Source of the DNA: Selaginella moellendorffii
Lineage: Eukaryota > Streptophyta > Lycopodiopsida > Selaginellales > Selaginellaceae
Direction: 5' to 3'
NCBI RefSeq assembly: GCF_000143415.4
Contig: NW_003314446.1
Location: forward strand, 43,840-107,839
Length of the DNA stretch: 64,000 bases
Both the position numbers and the translations under genes were made by a program. The notes under the pieces were generated by a model that worked only from the letters and a program-made list of their open reading frames with translations, did no database searches and was not told where the DNA came from. Shown one piece after another: positions 53,797 to 63,068 of this stretch; position 1 is the stretch's first letter, and the number at the start of each line of letters is the position of its first letter.

Positions 53797-56172
53797 ATGA
53801 TCGTCCATGGATGGATGAAACTATCGCCCCCAAGAACTCTTGATGGCTTCGTCCGGCTCCTAAGATCTTGCATCGAGGACCGCAATCTCGATCGAGGGCG
53901 GCTCGTCCACGACTGGATCCTTGCAAGCCACCAGCATCGCGAGAGCCTCCTCCTCGCGAACCAGCTGATTGGAATGTATTCCAAGTGTGGGAGCTTGCAA
54001 GACGCGATCGACGTCTTCAACCGCCTCCAAAGCCCCGATGTTGTGTCCTGGAACTCGCTGATGACGGCATTTGCCAGGAACCGGCAACCACACCGAGCGC
54101 TTGAGCTCTTCCGGGAGATGCCCCGCAAGGATTTGGTGTCCTGGAACATCGCCATCCAGGTGTTCTTGGAAGAATATAGGATCCAGGAGGCCGATCATGC
54201 GATGGATCTCGTGCCACAGCACAGCGCTGTCACATGGAACTCGATGATTTCCACATATGCCCAGAGGGGGCATTTGCAAGAGTGTTGGGATCTCTTCCAT
54301 CACCCGGCGTTGGAGAGAGATCGGCTGTCCTGGAACACAATGCTGGTGGCGCTTTTGGCGTCCGGAGAAATCGAGAAGGCCAGCGGCGTCTTCTCGAGGA
54401 TGCCAATGCGAGAGATCCTCTCCTGGAATGCGATGATCGCTGCTTACGGACGGATTGATGCCGGTGCTGCCAAGAACATCTTCGATCAGGCGCTGGAGAG
54501 GGATATCATCGCTTGGAACACGCTGCTCCGGGTGTGTGCTCGATTCGGCCTCCTTGACAGCGCTAGGGAGGCCATGGAAAAGATGCCCCTCTGGGACCCC
54601 GTCTCCTGCACGACGATCCTTGCGGCACACACGCAGAGGGGGGTTCTTGCCGACGCCAAGAAGATCTTCGATGCCGTGCCGAGAAATCTCTTCTCCTGGA
54701 ATGCGATGCTCGCCTGCTACCTCCAGAATCGCGAGGTCGGGACCGCCATGGGGATTCTTGCCGAAATGCCGGAGAAGGATGTGATCACCTGGAACACGAT
54801 GATCGCCGGCCTCGCGGCGAACGGGCACCTCGCCGACGCGAAGGCGATCTTCGAGTCCATGGCGAGCCGCGACGCGACGAGCTGGGGATCGATCGTGGCG
54901 GCGCTCGCGGAGGACGAATCGTCGATCGAGGAAGCCCTAGGGGCATACCGGCGGATGCCGCAGCACGACCTTTGTTCTTGGAACGCGCTCATCGCGAAGG
55001 ATATTGCCGCCGCGAGGGGAATATTCGACGGCGCCAAAGAGAGAAACGTTGTGACGTGGACATCTCTGATCGTCGCCACCTGTCGGGTGGCGGACGGCAT
55101 CGGTGGCGCCGAGGATATCCTTGAGAGAATGCCCGCCTGGGACGTTGTGTGCTTGAATGTGATGATCGGAGCTCACAGCCAGTGTGGGAATTTCGAGAGG
55201 GCGAAAGAGATCTTCGATGGATTGCCCGAGAGGAGCCTCCATTCCTGGAACGCGATGCTCCAGATCGCGACTGCCATGGAAGAGGAACAGGGCGATTGCT
55301 ACTGCGAGGGAACGAGAGAGATTTTCTTCGATCGAATGCCTGCTAGAGATGTTGTGTCGTGGACGATCCTCCTCGCGGCATTTGCCCAGCAATCTCTCCT
55401 CGCGGAAGCAAAGAGGGCTTTCGATCTGGCGCCCCAGCGAAGCTTGATCACCTGGAATGTGATGCTCGGGATCTATGCATCTGCTAGCGCTATCGATCCA
55501 GCGAAAGAGATCTTCCAATCCATGCCGGAGAGAGACATCGTCTCGCAAAACTCCATCGTCGCAGCATTTGCCCTGGGCGGGCAAATCGATGAATCTCTCC
55601 AGTTCCTCGAGAGAATGCCGCAGCACAACGCCGGATCGTGGAACTCGCTGCTGCTGGGTTGCGCCCATCACGGCGTCCTCGACCGATCCAAGCAGTTCTT
55701 CGCCAGGGTCCCAAACAAGAACATCGTCTCCTGGAACGCGCTCCTGGATGCCTGCGCGCGAAACGGGCAGGGCGAGCTCGCGATCGAGATGCTGCGCGAG
55801 CTCTGCCTGGATGGATCATCGCTGCCGGATGGGATCTCCTTCACGCACGTCTTGGCCGCGTGCACACACATCGGATCTCTGGAGATTAGCCGGAGCTTCT
55901 TCGTGTCTCTCGCGCATGACTATGGATTGATCGCCGACAAAGAACACTGTTGCTCCATGGTGGACGTCCTCTGTCGATCCGGGCAGCTTGGATTCGCGGA
56001 GGAGCTCATAAACTCGGTGCCACTCCTTGGATCCGACAATGTCGCGCTGGGAAGCTTGCTCGCTGCTTGCCACACTCACCACGATCTGGAGCGAGCGTAT
56101 AGGGCGCTTCCTCGCGATCACACGAGCTCGTCACACTACGTGATTCTTTCCAATATCTTGACAAGCATTTGA
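53797..56172 (+). CDS. Pentatricopeptide-repeat protein of repeated S motifs (791 residues)
   Basis: An intronless frame built almost entirely of about 31-residue S-type repeats: VVSWNSLMTAFARNRQPHRA, AVTWNSMISTYAQRGHLQEC, ILSWNAMIAAYGRIDAGAAK, NLFSWNAMLACYLQNREVGT and many more, roughly 20 in all. Near the end come a P-like GISFTHVLAACTHIG, an L-like SMVDVLCRSGQLGFAEELIN and the start of an E motif (SSSHYVILSNIL), then stop; no E+ or DYW follows. The start could also be the methionine at 53815 (MKLSPPRTL). It likely binds organellar RNA. Its start lies 193 bases from that of the divergent extensin-like gene, and its stop 12 bases before the next PPR frame. Confidence 0.93.
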   Translation: MIVHGWMKLSPPRTLDGFVRLLRSCIEDRNLDRGRLVHDWILASHQHRESLLLANQLIGMYSKCGSLQDAIDVFNRLQSPDVVSWNSLMTAFARNRQPHRALELFREMPRKDLVSWNIAIQVFLEEYRIQEADHAMDLVPQHSAVTWNSMISTYAQRGHLQECWDLFHHPALERDRLSWNTMLVALLASGEIEKASGVFSRMPMREILSWNAMIAAYGRIDAGAAKNIFDQALERDIIAWNTLLRVCARFGLLDSAREAMEKMPLWDPVSCTTILAAHTQRGVLADAKKIFDAVPRNLFSWNAMLACYLQNREVGTAMGILAEMPEKDVITWNTMIAGLAANGHLADAKAIFESMASRDATSWGSIVAALAEDESSIEEALGAYRRMPQHDLCSWNALIAKDIAAARGIFDGAKERNVVTWTSLIVATCRVADGIGGAEDILERMPAWDVVCLNVMIGAHSQCGNFERAKEIFDGLPERSLHSWNAMLQIATAMEEEQGDCYCEGTREIFFDRMPARDVVSWTILLAAFAQQSLLAEAKRAFDLAPQRSLITWNVMLGIYASASAIDPAKEIFQSMPERDIVSQNSIVAAFALGGQIDESLQFLERMPQHNAGSWNSLLLGCAHHGVLDRSKQFFARVPNKNIVSWNALLDACARNGQGELAIEMLRELCLDGSSLPDGISFTHVLAACTHIGSLEISRSFFVSLAHDYGLIADKEHCCSMVDVLCRSGQLGFAEELINSVPLLGSDNVALGSLLAACHTHHDLERAYRALPRDHTSSSHYVILSNILTSI

Positions 56173-56184
56173 GAAAACCATTGT

Positions 56185-58197
56185 GTGTGTGCGTGTTCTT
56201 GGTCGATCCAAGTTCCAGCGCGCAATGCTTGCTCTATGATCGCTGGGCGATGGCTGCTACAAGCATTCAGGGAAGCTCTTGCCAGCGCCGGCGCGCCCAA
56301 GAGCATCGAAGGCCAGTACGCCAATCTCCTGCGCCAATGCCGAGATCTCGGCGAGGCAAAGCGTCTCCACTGCTTGATCCGAGAGCGCGGCCACGGATCC
56401 AGTACCTACGTCTCCAACATGATCGTCCAAATGTATGGCAAGTGTGGCAGCGTCGACGACGCATGGATCGTCTTCTCCTCGATCCAAGCTCGCAACGTTT
56501 TCTCCTGGAACATGATCATCGCAGCATTTGCCCAGAACGGGCATTCGGAGCGCTCAGTGACGCTTTTCTGGCGGATGATCCGCGAGGAGCCGGGCATTAT
56601 CCCCACCAGGATCACATTCCTCCACGCACTAGAGAAGCTCAAGAACCTCGCGGAGGGGAGGAAGATCCATGAGCTTGCAATTACCGTGGGGCTAGAAAGC
56701 GATACAGCAGTGGGCACAGCAATCGTCACCATGTATGGGAAATCCGGGAGCCTCGCCGATGCCAAGCGCGTGTTTGATCGATTGAAGCGCAGGGATGTCG
56801 TGGCCTGGACAGCGCTCATCACTGCCTACACCCAGAACGGGCATTGCGAAGAGGCGCTGGATCTCTACAGCTCGATGGAACCGGATGGCGTGGCTCCAAA
56901 TCAGTACACCTTCACGATTGTGATCGATGCGTGTGCGGAGCTGGGACGGCTGGACGAGGGCATCGCGATCCACGCAAGGATCACTGCCGCTGGGCTGGAA
57001 TCCTGGATTGAGGTCGTGAATTCGCTGATCAATCTCTATGGGAACTGCAAGAGATTGAGTGAGGCTGAGAGGATCTTCCAGAGAATGCCCAGGAGGAGCT
57101 CTGTTTCGTGGAACTCTATGATCGCAGCGTATGCTCACAATGGGCACCCAGGAGATGCGATCGATCTCTACAAGAGAATGCGCGGCGATGGATCCGTGAA
57201 GCTCGATCCAGTGACATTCGTGAATGTTCTTGGTGCTTGTTATAGCCAGGAAGATCTGGCGGCTGGGCGATCGATCCATCACGACGCCATAGCTCGCGGG
57301 CTTGGATCTCATCTAGTGCTCGCCTCCGCGGCTGTGAGCATGTATGGGCGCTGTGGCAGCGTCGAGGAATCCATGGCGACGTTCGAGAGAATGGAGATCA
57401 AAGACGGTGTCGCGTGGAATGCTGTGATCGCAGCTCTTGCCCAGAACGGTGAATCGAGCAGCGCTCTCCATTTCTATCGCCGCATGCTCTGGAGCTCCAG
57501 CTCGAAACCCAACGAGGCGACGTTCATCAGTGTTCTTGAGGCATGCTCCATCGCCGACGAGGGGATCAAGATCCACCAGCACATCGTCGACAGTGGGATC
57601 GTCCACTCCACCATGATCTCCACCGCGATCTTCAACATGTATGCCGAGTGTGGCCGCCTCGATCGCGCGCGAGAGATTTTCTCCTCCATGAGGGCGTCTC
57701 GCGGATCGTTCCAGAGCGCCAACGATGTTTCTTGGATGAACATGATCTCGGCACTCGCCAGGCACGGATCGATCGACGAGGCGCTGGAGCTCTTCCGAGA
57801 GATGCGATTGGAGGGCGGCAAACCCAGCGAGATCGTTTTTATCAGCATCCTCCACGGGTGTAGCCACTCCGGGACGATGGAGCAGGGATTGGGGCATTTT
57901 CTCTCGATGATCCAAGATCATGGGCTTGCTCCGCGAGTGGAGCACTATGGGTGCTTGATCGATCTCCTTGGGCGAGGTGGGCATCTGGATCTGGCGCAGG
58001 ACCTAGTGGATCAGATGCCGTTTGAGCCGGATGCCAGAGCGTGGTCTAATTTCTTGGGATCTTGCCGGCTGCATTCTGATCGCGATCGAGCCGAGGCCGC
58101 GGCGATCCGGGTGTTTGAGCTAGAGCCGGAGAAAGCCGCGATCTATGTGTCCTTGTCCGGGATGTGCTTCGCAGAGGAAGACGAAGAAGACCCCTAA
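56185..58197 (+). CDS. Pentatricopeptide-repeat protein (PLS type, 670 residues)
   Basis: An intronless PLS-type PPR: MIVQMYGKCGSVDDAWIVF, VFSWNMIIAAFAQNGHSERS, RITFLHALEKL, VVAWTALITAYTQNGHCEEA and ISILHGCSHSGTMEQGLGHF mark P, L and S motifs. The end (MPFEPDARAWSNFLGSC, then EPEKAAIYVSLSGMC) is the first part of an E motif; it stops before E+ or DYW. The frame opens at 56185, but the first 17 residues are PPR-unlike, and the methionine at 56236 (MIAGRWLLQAFREA) is an alternative start. The same strand and minimal distance to the 791-residue PPR gene suggest tandem duplication, though the two differ in repeat type. Confidence 0.93.
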   Translation: MCACSWSIQVPARNACSMIAGRWLLQAFREALASAGAPKSIEGQYANLLRQCRDLGEAKRLHCLIRERGHGSSTYVSNMIVQMYGKCGSVDDAWIVFSSIQARNVFSWNMIIAAFAQNGHSERSVTLFWRMIREEPGIIPTRITFLHALEKLKNLAEGRKIHELAITVGLESDTAVGTAIVTMYGKSGSLADAKRVFDRLKRRDVVAWTALITAYTQNGHCEEALDLYSSMEPDGVAPNQYTFTIVIDACAELGRLDEGIAIHARITAAGLESWIEVVNSLINLYGNCKRLSEAERIFQRMPRRSSVSWNSMIAAYAHNGHPGDAIDLYKRMRGDGSVKLDPVTFVNVLGACYSQEDLAAGRSIHHDAIARGLGSHLVLASAAVSMYGRCGSVEESMATFERMEIKDGVAWNAVIAALAQNGESSSALHFYRRMLWSSSSKPNEATFISVLEACSIADEGIKIHQHIVDSGIVHSTMISTAIFNMYAECGRLDRAREIFSSMRASRGSFQSANDVSWMNMISALARHGSIDEALELFREMRLEGGKPSEIVFISILHGCSHSGTMEQGLGHFLSMIQDHGLAPRVEHYGCLIDLLGRGGHLDLAQDLVDQMPFEPDARAWSNFLGSCRLHSDRDRAEAAAIRVFELEPEKAAIYVSLSGMCFAEEDEEDP

Positions 58198-58312
58198 ATT
58201 TTTAGAGAAGGAAGAACCCTAAATTTTTAAAACCAAATTTAAATTCAAACTTTCAAACTTTCGCGGGAATACATAGAAAATCATCGTCTTCTCTAGCGGA
58301 TCATCGTCCTCT

Positions 58313-60334
58313 CTAGCGCCTGTCCGTCTTTCCAGTAGATCTCTTCCCAGCAAACAAATGCTTGGGCCGGAGATTGACAATGGTTCGATCGGCTTCTCCC
58401 TTCCTCGCGAACTTGTTCCTCTTCTTCATCGCCTTCTTGCCCAGTGCCAATGCCTGCTGCTTCTGTGCCGAGTCCTTGAATCCCTCGCCTGGAACGACTT
58501 CCATCGACGCGCGAGACTGCGACCTCGTCCTGGACTTCATCCTCAACTTCTTGCTCTTTGGCTGCTCCACGTCCATAGCCTCCACCCCGGCCTCCTCGTC
58601 ATACCCGAGTGATCGATCCCGCTTTCTTCCGCGAGATTTGCTTCGAGCTCTCGCCGCTGCTGCCGATGGATCGATCCCCAGGTTTGATAGGTGGCGCTCC
58701 ATCCTGGAAACCGTGAATCTCTTGTCCTTGTCGTGCTTCCTGGGAACCATTGGACGGCTATCGGCAGTGGTCTTCTTCAGCCTGTGCTCCTCCCGGATGT
58801 TCCTTCTCGCGAGACGAATCGCCGCTAGCGCCTCCTGTTCCTCCGGACTGAGCTTGCGGAACTCGTCGTCGTCCATGTCCTCTTCCTCGCTCTCTCCCTC
58901 CTCCCGCTGGTGCTCCTCGCGATCCAGCTCGTCCAACCTCTTGAGAATGTCCGTGTCGATGAAGTCCGCGATGTTGTGACCGTCTGCTATCTCCGGCACC
59001 ACGTCCTCCTTCCAGCTCTCGTCCGCGAGAATGTAGCGCCTTCTCAAGTTGGCGGAGTAAACTCCAGCGCCACCATTCTCGTTCTCCAGATCCTTCTCGA
59101 GTCGTCTCGGGGCCCTCGGCGCCGCCGCTGCTCGAGCTTCCAACACCCCAGCTGGAATCACCGGCGGCCTCTCTCTGGTGTCCCTGGGACGAGGCATCGC
59201 GACGTGGATCCTGTTCCTCACGTCCTCGAGCTTCTTTGACTTCATCTTCCCCTCCACACGGTGCTGGAGCAGCTTCTCGCACGCAGTGTTCTTCACGTTG
59301 ATCACGCCTTCCTCCGTGAGGGTGCTCATCGTGAGAAGGCAGTCGTCGTCCTCGACCATCATCTCGCTGGCAATTCCCCCCGAGCACTTGGACGCCTCCT
59401 TCTTCATCTCCATGATCAGCTGGCGATCCTCCTCCGGCAGCGACTCCAGCGACTGGAGATCGATCTTGCTGCACACCACGAGCAGCGGCTTGTTGTCAAA
59501 CAAAGGCCGGATGCTGTTGAAGAGCGCTGCCTGCTGGGCGATGGAGTAGCCACAAGAACCCGAGACGTCGACGAAGAACAGCACCGCAGCTCGGATGTGA
59601 GCCAGAGCAGTGATACTCAGCATCTCGATCGTGTTCCTGTCCTCGAGCGGGTGATCCAAGATCCCCGGAGTGTCAATCACTTGCCAGCGGAGGTACTTGT
59701 AGTCCGTGTGACCAACAAAGAGTGACTTTGTGGTGAAGGCGTAAGGCTGGACGTCAACGTCGGCTCGAGTGATCTTGTTGATGAAGGAGCTCTTACCAAC
59801 GTTTGGATAGCCGCAGATGAGGATGGTTCTCGTGTTTGGATCGATCGATGGAAGCCTCGCCATATGCTGCCTGACCTGTTCCAAGTACGCTAGACTCGGC
59901 CCGACCCTCTTCATGAGCGTACACATTCTTCCCAGCGCGGCCTTCTTGAGCTGCTTGCAACGATAGAGCGAATCGCCATACTTGAGGAGCTTCACGTAGT
60001 CCTTGCAGATCTTCTCTACCAGTCGCTTCGCAGTGCGCAATTGCCCAAGCGCGAGCTTGTAGTGATCCCTGTCGTAGAGCACATTCATCAAATCCCCGTA
60101 GAAGGGATGGATGTCGTCCAGCTGCGGGAACTCGTCGATGATCGTGCCCAGCTTCTCATCGAATGTGGCCTGCGTGTACTTTACCTTGCGCATGTAGAAC
60201 TGGCGGATGCGATTGATCGCATAGCTCTTGTGGATCACCGTCGGCGTCTGGCGCTGCGTCCGGGAGAGGACAATGTCGACGAAATCCTTGCCTGTCGGCA
60301 CCACGGTGATGCGCTTGAGATTGTAGTGCACCAT
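58313..60334 (-). CDS. NOG1: Nucleolar GTP-binding protein 1 (NOG1)
   Basis: A single-exon frame of 673 residues, the usual length for plant NOG1, which joins pre-60S ribosomes in nucleolus and nucleus and is needed for large-subunit maturation. The N-terminus MVHYNLKRITVVPTGKDFVD and the NOGN helical domain are typical. The GTPase domain shows GYPNVGKSSF (P-loop), FTTKSL (switch I), DTPG (G3) and SKIDL (G4, a variant of NKxD). The basic, repetitive C-terminal tail (KSKKLRMKSRTRSQSR, KKAMKKRNKFARKGEADR) is normal for the family. The gene lies head to head with the TMEM184-like gene, 221 bases between the start codons, with an AACCCTAAA telo-box-like word near its start, as in many ribosome-biogenesis genes of plants. 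Confidence 0.97.
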   Translation of the reverse strand: MVHYNLKRITVVPTGKDFVDIVLSRTQRQTPTVIHKSYAINRIRQFYMRKVKYTQATFDEKLGTIIDEFPQLDDIHPFYGDLMNVLYDRDHYKLALGQLRTAKRLVEKICKDYVKLLKYGDSLYRCKQLKKAALGRMCTLMKRVGPSLAYLEQVRQHMARLPSIDPNTRTILICGYPNVGKSSFINKITRADVDVQPYAFTTKSLFVGHTDYKYLRWQVIDTPGILDHPLEDRNTIEMLSITALAHIRAAVLFFVDVSGSCGYSIAQQAALFNSIRPLFDNKPLLVVCSKIDLQSLESLPEEDRQLIMEMKKEASKCSGGIASEMMVEDDDCLLTMSTLTEEGVINVKNTACEKLLQHRVEGKMKSKKLEDVRNRIHVAMPRPRDTRERPPVIPAGVLEARAAAAPRAPRRLEKDLENENGGAGVYSANLRRRYILADESWKEDVVPEIADGHNIADFIDTDILKRLDELDREEHQREEGESEEEDMDDDEFRKLSPEEQEALAAIRLARRNIREEHRLKKTTADSRPMVPRKHDKDKRFTVSRMERHLSNLGIDPSAAAARARSKSRGRKRDRSLGYDEEAGVEAMDVEQPKSKKLRMKSRTRSQSRASMEVVPGEGFKDSAQKQQALALGKKAMKKRNKFARKGEADRTIVNLRPKHLFAGKRSTGKTDRR

Positions 60335-60555
60335 CGCGCCCGATCGATCGAGCGCCGCCGCGCTCCTGAAGAACCCTAAAAACTAAAACCCTGGCATTTT
60401 TGCCCACTTGCCCTAATTTCGGGGCCAGCGTGGACCGTCGGATTTGCGCGGCAACGATGAACACGTGGGATATTATCAATTCCAGGGTTTTCGTTGATCG
60501 AGCTTGGAGCGCCATAGCCAGGGCTTAGATCTAGCTAGAAGGCGATTCGATCGCC
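60335..60555. promoter_or_regulatory. Divergent promoter region of NOG1 and the TMEM184-like gene
   Basis: 221 bases between two start codons. GAACCCTAAAAACTAAAACCCTGG at 60371-60394 holds a telo-box-like AACCCTAAA and a second AAACCCT. No TATA box is obvious. ACACGTGGG (60460-60468) contains a G-box core. Confidence 0.55.
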
Positions 60556-61624
60556 ATGGATATCACGCAAATGGATGCCAGGACGCTGTCGCTGATGATG
60601 GCGGGGGGATGCGCGATGCTGGCGATGCATTTCACATTCAAGCTTGTGTCGGAGCATCTCTTCTACTGGAAGAACCCTAAGGAGCAGAAGGCGATCCTCA
60701 TCATCGTCCTCATGGCGCCGCTCTATGCCATCGATTCTTTCTTCGGCCTTGTCCAGATCACAGGCAGCGAGGCGCTCTTCACGTTCTTGGATGCGATCAA
60801 GGAGTGCTACGAGGCACTGGTAAGTACTATCGATCCAAGAAAGATCTAAAGAATCCTCTGTCCAGGTGATCGCGAAATTCTTGAGCCTCATGTATAGCTA
60901 CATGGGGATCTCGATGAGCAACAATGTGATTCCCGACGAGATCAAGGGCCGGAAAATTCACAATTCTTTTCCAATGACGCTGTTCTTGGTATGTTCGCGT
61001 TCTCTGGTGCTTTGGAGACTCTTGATAGTTTTTCTTTTCTTTCCTTCCTTAGCCTCACGAAGTTCCGCTCAACCAACACACTCTCAAGCTTCTCAAATCC
61101 TGGACATGGCAATTCGTGATCATTCGTCCGGTGCTATCCATCCTCATGATCTCGCTCCAACTTCTCGGCATGTACGAGGGGCCGATCACTTGGATCATCT
61201 CGCTCGTCCTCAACTCCTCGGTCACACTGGCAATGTATTCGCTCATCCAATTCTACCATCTCTTCGCCAAGGAGTTGGCTTCTCACAAGCCTCTCGCGAA
61301 GTTCCTGTGCATCAAGGGAGTGGTCTTTTTCTCCTTCTGGCAGGTAATCCATTTCTTCTCTCTCGCTCCCGCGGAGCAGATCTTACGTGTCTCCTTTTTC
61401 TCTCTCAGGGCATTGTTATGCAAATTCTCGCATCCGCAGGCATGATCCAGAAGCAAAAGAAACTCAACGTCAACCAGATCGAGGAAGCGTACCAAAACCT
61501 CTTGGTTTGCTTGGAAATGGTGGCATTCGCGGCGATCCAGCAGTACGCTTTCAGTGCCGAGGAGTACGCGGGAGAAGCTCAAGCCAAGCTCAAGGCAGCA
61601 GCAGCCGAAAAGAAAGACGATTGA
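60556..61624 (+). CDS. TMEM184/DUF300 (LAZ1-like) membrane protein
   Basis: Four exons, 60556-60819, 60866-60988, 61053-61343 and 61409-61624, with GT-AG introns of 46-65 bases; 297 residues. The family signature is clear: YWKNPKEQKAILIIVLMAPL, YAIDSFFGL, ECYEALVIAKFLSLMYSYMG, WTWQFVIIRPVLSILMISLQ, LIQFYHLFAKELASHKPLAK, FLCIKGVVFFSFWQGIVMQI. It has about six membrane segments (including SLMMAGGCAMLAMHFTFKL at the start) and a charged Ala/Lys C-terminus (KLKAAAAEKKDD). The family is related to the organic-solute transporter alpha subunit; the plant members LAZ1 and relatives act at vacuolar and plasma membranes. The function of this copy cannot be told from sequence. Confidence 0.93.
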
Positions 61625-62010
61625 TCGAAAGAAGCTCTCACGAAGAACTTGCGAAGATCACGCGAAGAACACACGAGATATGCTACTTACGTGTAAGTTT
61701 GTATTTTCTTGCAGCTATTCATCGACGAAGACCACGCGAATCTAATTTGAATGGTAACGGGAATATACCCTCTTCACTCGAGGAAGAACCCTAATGGTCT
61801 CCTGGCAGTGAAGCAATGTCGTTGTCCCGCGTGTGATTGCGAAAGTGTCGAGAGCGGCATGGGATCGTGCTGCTACTGCGATCCTCCTCGTGCTGGGAAT
61901 CGGCATCTCTTGATGCTGGAGAAGGCGAGGAGGCGGAGGTACTGTATCTTCTTCTTCTTCTTCTTCCTCTTCGTCTTAGGGTTCTTCCCCATTTCTTTCC
62001 CCTCGCAGCC

Positions 62011-63027
62011 ATGGTGTTGTGGATATTTGGCTACGGATCTCTCATCTGGAAGGCCGGATTCAACTATGACGAGCGAGTCGTGGGATTCATCAAGGGGTAC
62101 AGGCGCGTGTTCCATCAAGGCGAGCTTTGCATTGCGCGAGAATGCGCAAATTCCCGACAATGCCGCTAACCACTGGCATTGCAGGGAGCACGGATCATCG
62201 GGGGACGCCGGAGAATCCTGGAAGGACGGCCACTCTGGAAGCGCACGATGGAGGGATTTGTGTAAGATTGGATCCTCCTTGTTCTCTCTTTATTCGTTTT
62301 ATCTTTGGTTCGTTGATAAACAGTCTTATGCATTGTGTGTTGTTTGATCAGTGGGGTGCTGCTTATCGTGTTTCCGGTCACGACAACGAGCAGCTAGTGC
62401 TCTCCGTGAGTGGTTTCTTTTTTCTTCCTTTGTTTTTGGCGCTCTGTTCTCAGTAGTGATTGGAAACTATCTCAGTACTTGGATTTGCGAGAGAAGCAGT
62501 ACGACCGGAAGGTTTTTGTTGATCTTTACACGGTAAGCTAGACTTTGTTTCCACCGGGCTTTGGTTTTTATCTTTTCTTTTGTAGGAATCCTCTTCTGAG
62601 CCCGCGATCACTGATGTTCTTGTGTAAGCTCTCGTTTCCAATTGACGTGGTACTTGACAAAGAGCCTTGGTTGCAACAGATACATCGCATCTCCGGACAA
62701 GAAAAAGAATCCGAATTATTTGGGCCCCGCTGACATGGAGGACATGGCATTGTACGTTTTGCGATTTTCTTGTCTCGACCTGATTGATCTCTGTGATTTT
62801 TGTGGCAGGCAAATAGCGACTTGCGTCGGTCCGTCTGGTCCTAACTACGAGTACATTTTCAGGTTGGAAGAAGCTCTGCTGGAAATAGGTGAGCAAATAT
62901 CAAATCAGAGACATTTTGTCAAATCGGGCATCTTTCGTGCACAGGTGCTCTGGATGACGAACTCGCCAAACTTTCTTGCGAAGTGCGCAAGACTCTACAG
63001 TCTGAGGACACAACGTACCCATTGTAA
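62011..63027 (+). CDS. Gamma-glutamylcyclotransferase (ChaC/GGCT2 type)
   Basis: Eight exons, 62011-62119, 62185-62261, 62352-62405, 62476-62532, 62586-62623, 62680-62751, 62809-62888 and 62945-63027, give 189 residues without interruption. [20 protein letters not shown] (substrate-loop motif YGSLIW), [39 protein letters not shown] (block with the catalytic glutamate) and [16 protein letters not shown] are family landmarks. The enzyme opens the gamma-glutamyl bond of glutathione to give 5-oxoproline and Cys-Gly in the cytosol. Introns are GT-AG except the first (62120-62184), which starts GC. The protein ends soon after the last helix ([17 protein letters not shown]), a little shorter than its Arabidopsis relatives. 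Confidence 0.93.
62120..62184 (+). other. GC-AG intron in the cyclotransferase gene
   Basis: Family sequence demands FHQ then [10 protein letters not shown]. Only joining CATCAAG (ending 62119) to GGAGCACGG (from 62185) gives this. The intron thus starts GCGAGC and ends TTGCAG. A GT donor would need a base change at position 2. Confidence 0.85.
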
Positions 63028-63068
63028 GCCCGTATAGGCGCATTCTTATTCATCTGTTTTGAGATGGA

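Noticed and set aside
53860-54828. 322-codon minus-strand frame opposite the 791-residue PPR gene, and similar ones opposite the other PPR genes
   Set aside because: GC-rich repetitive PPR codons keep antisense frames open. No protein motif is present on the antisense strand.
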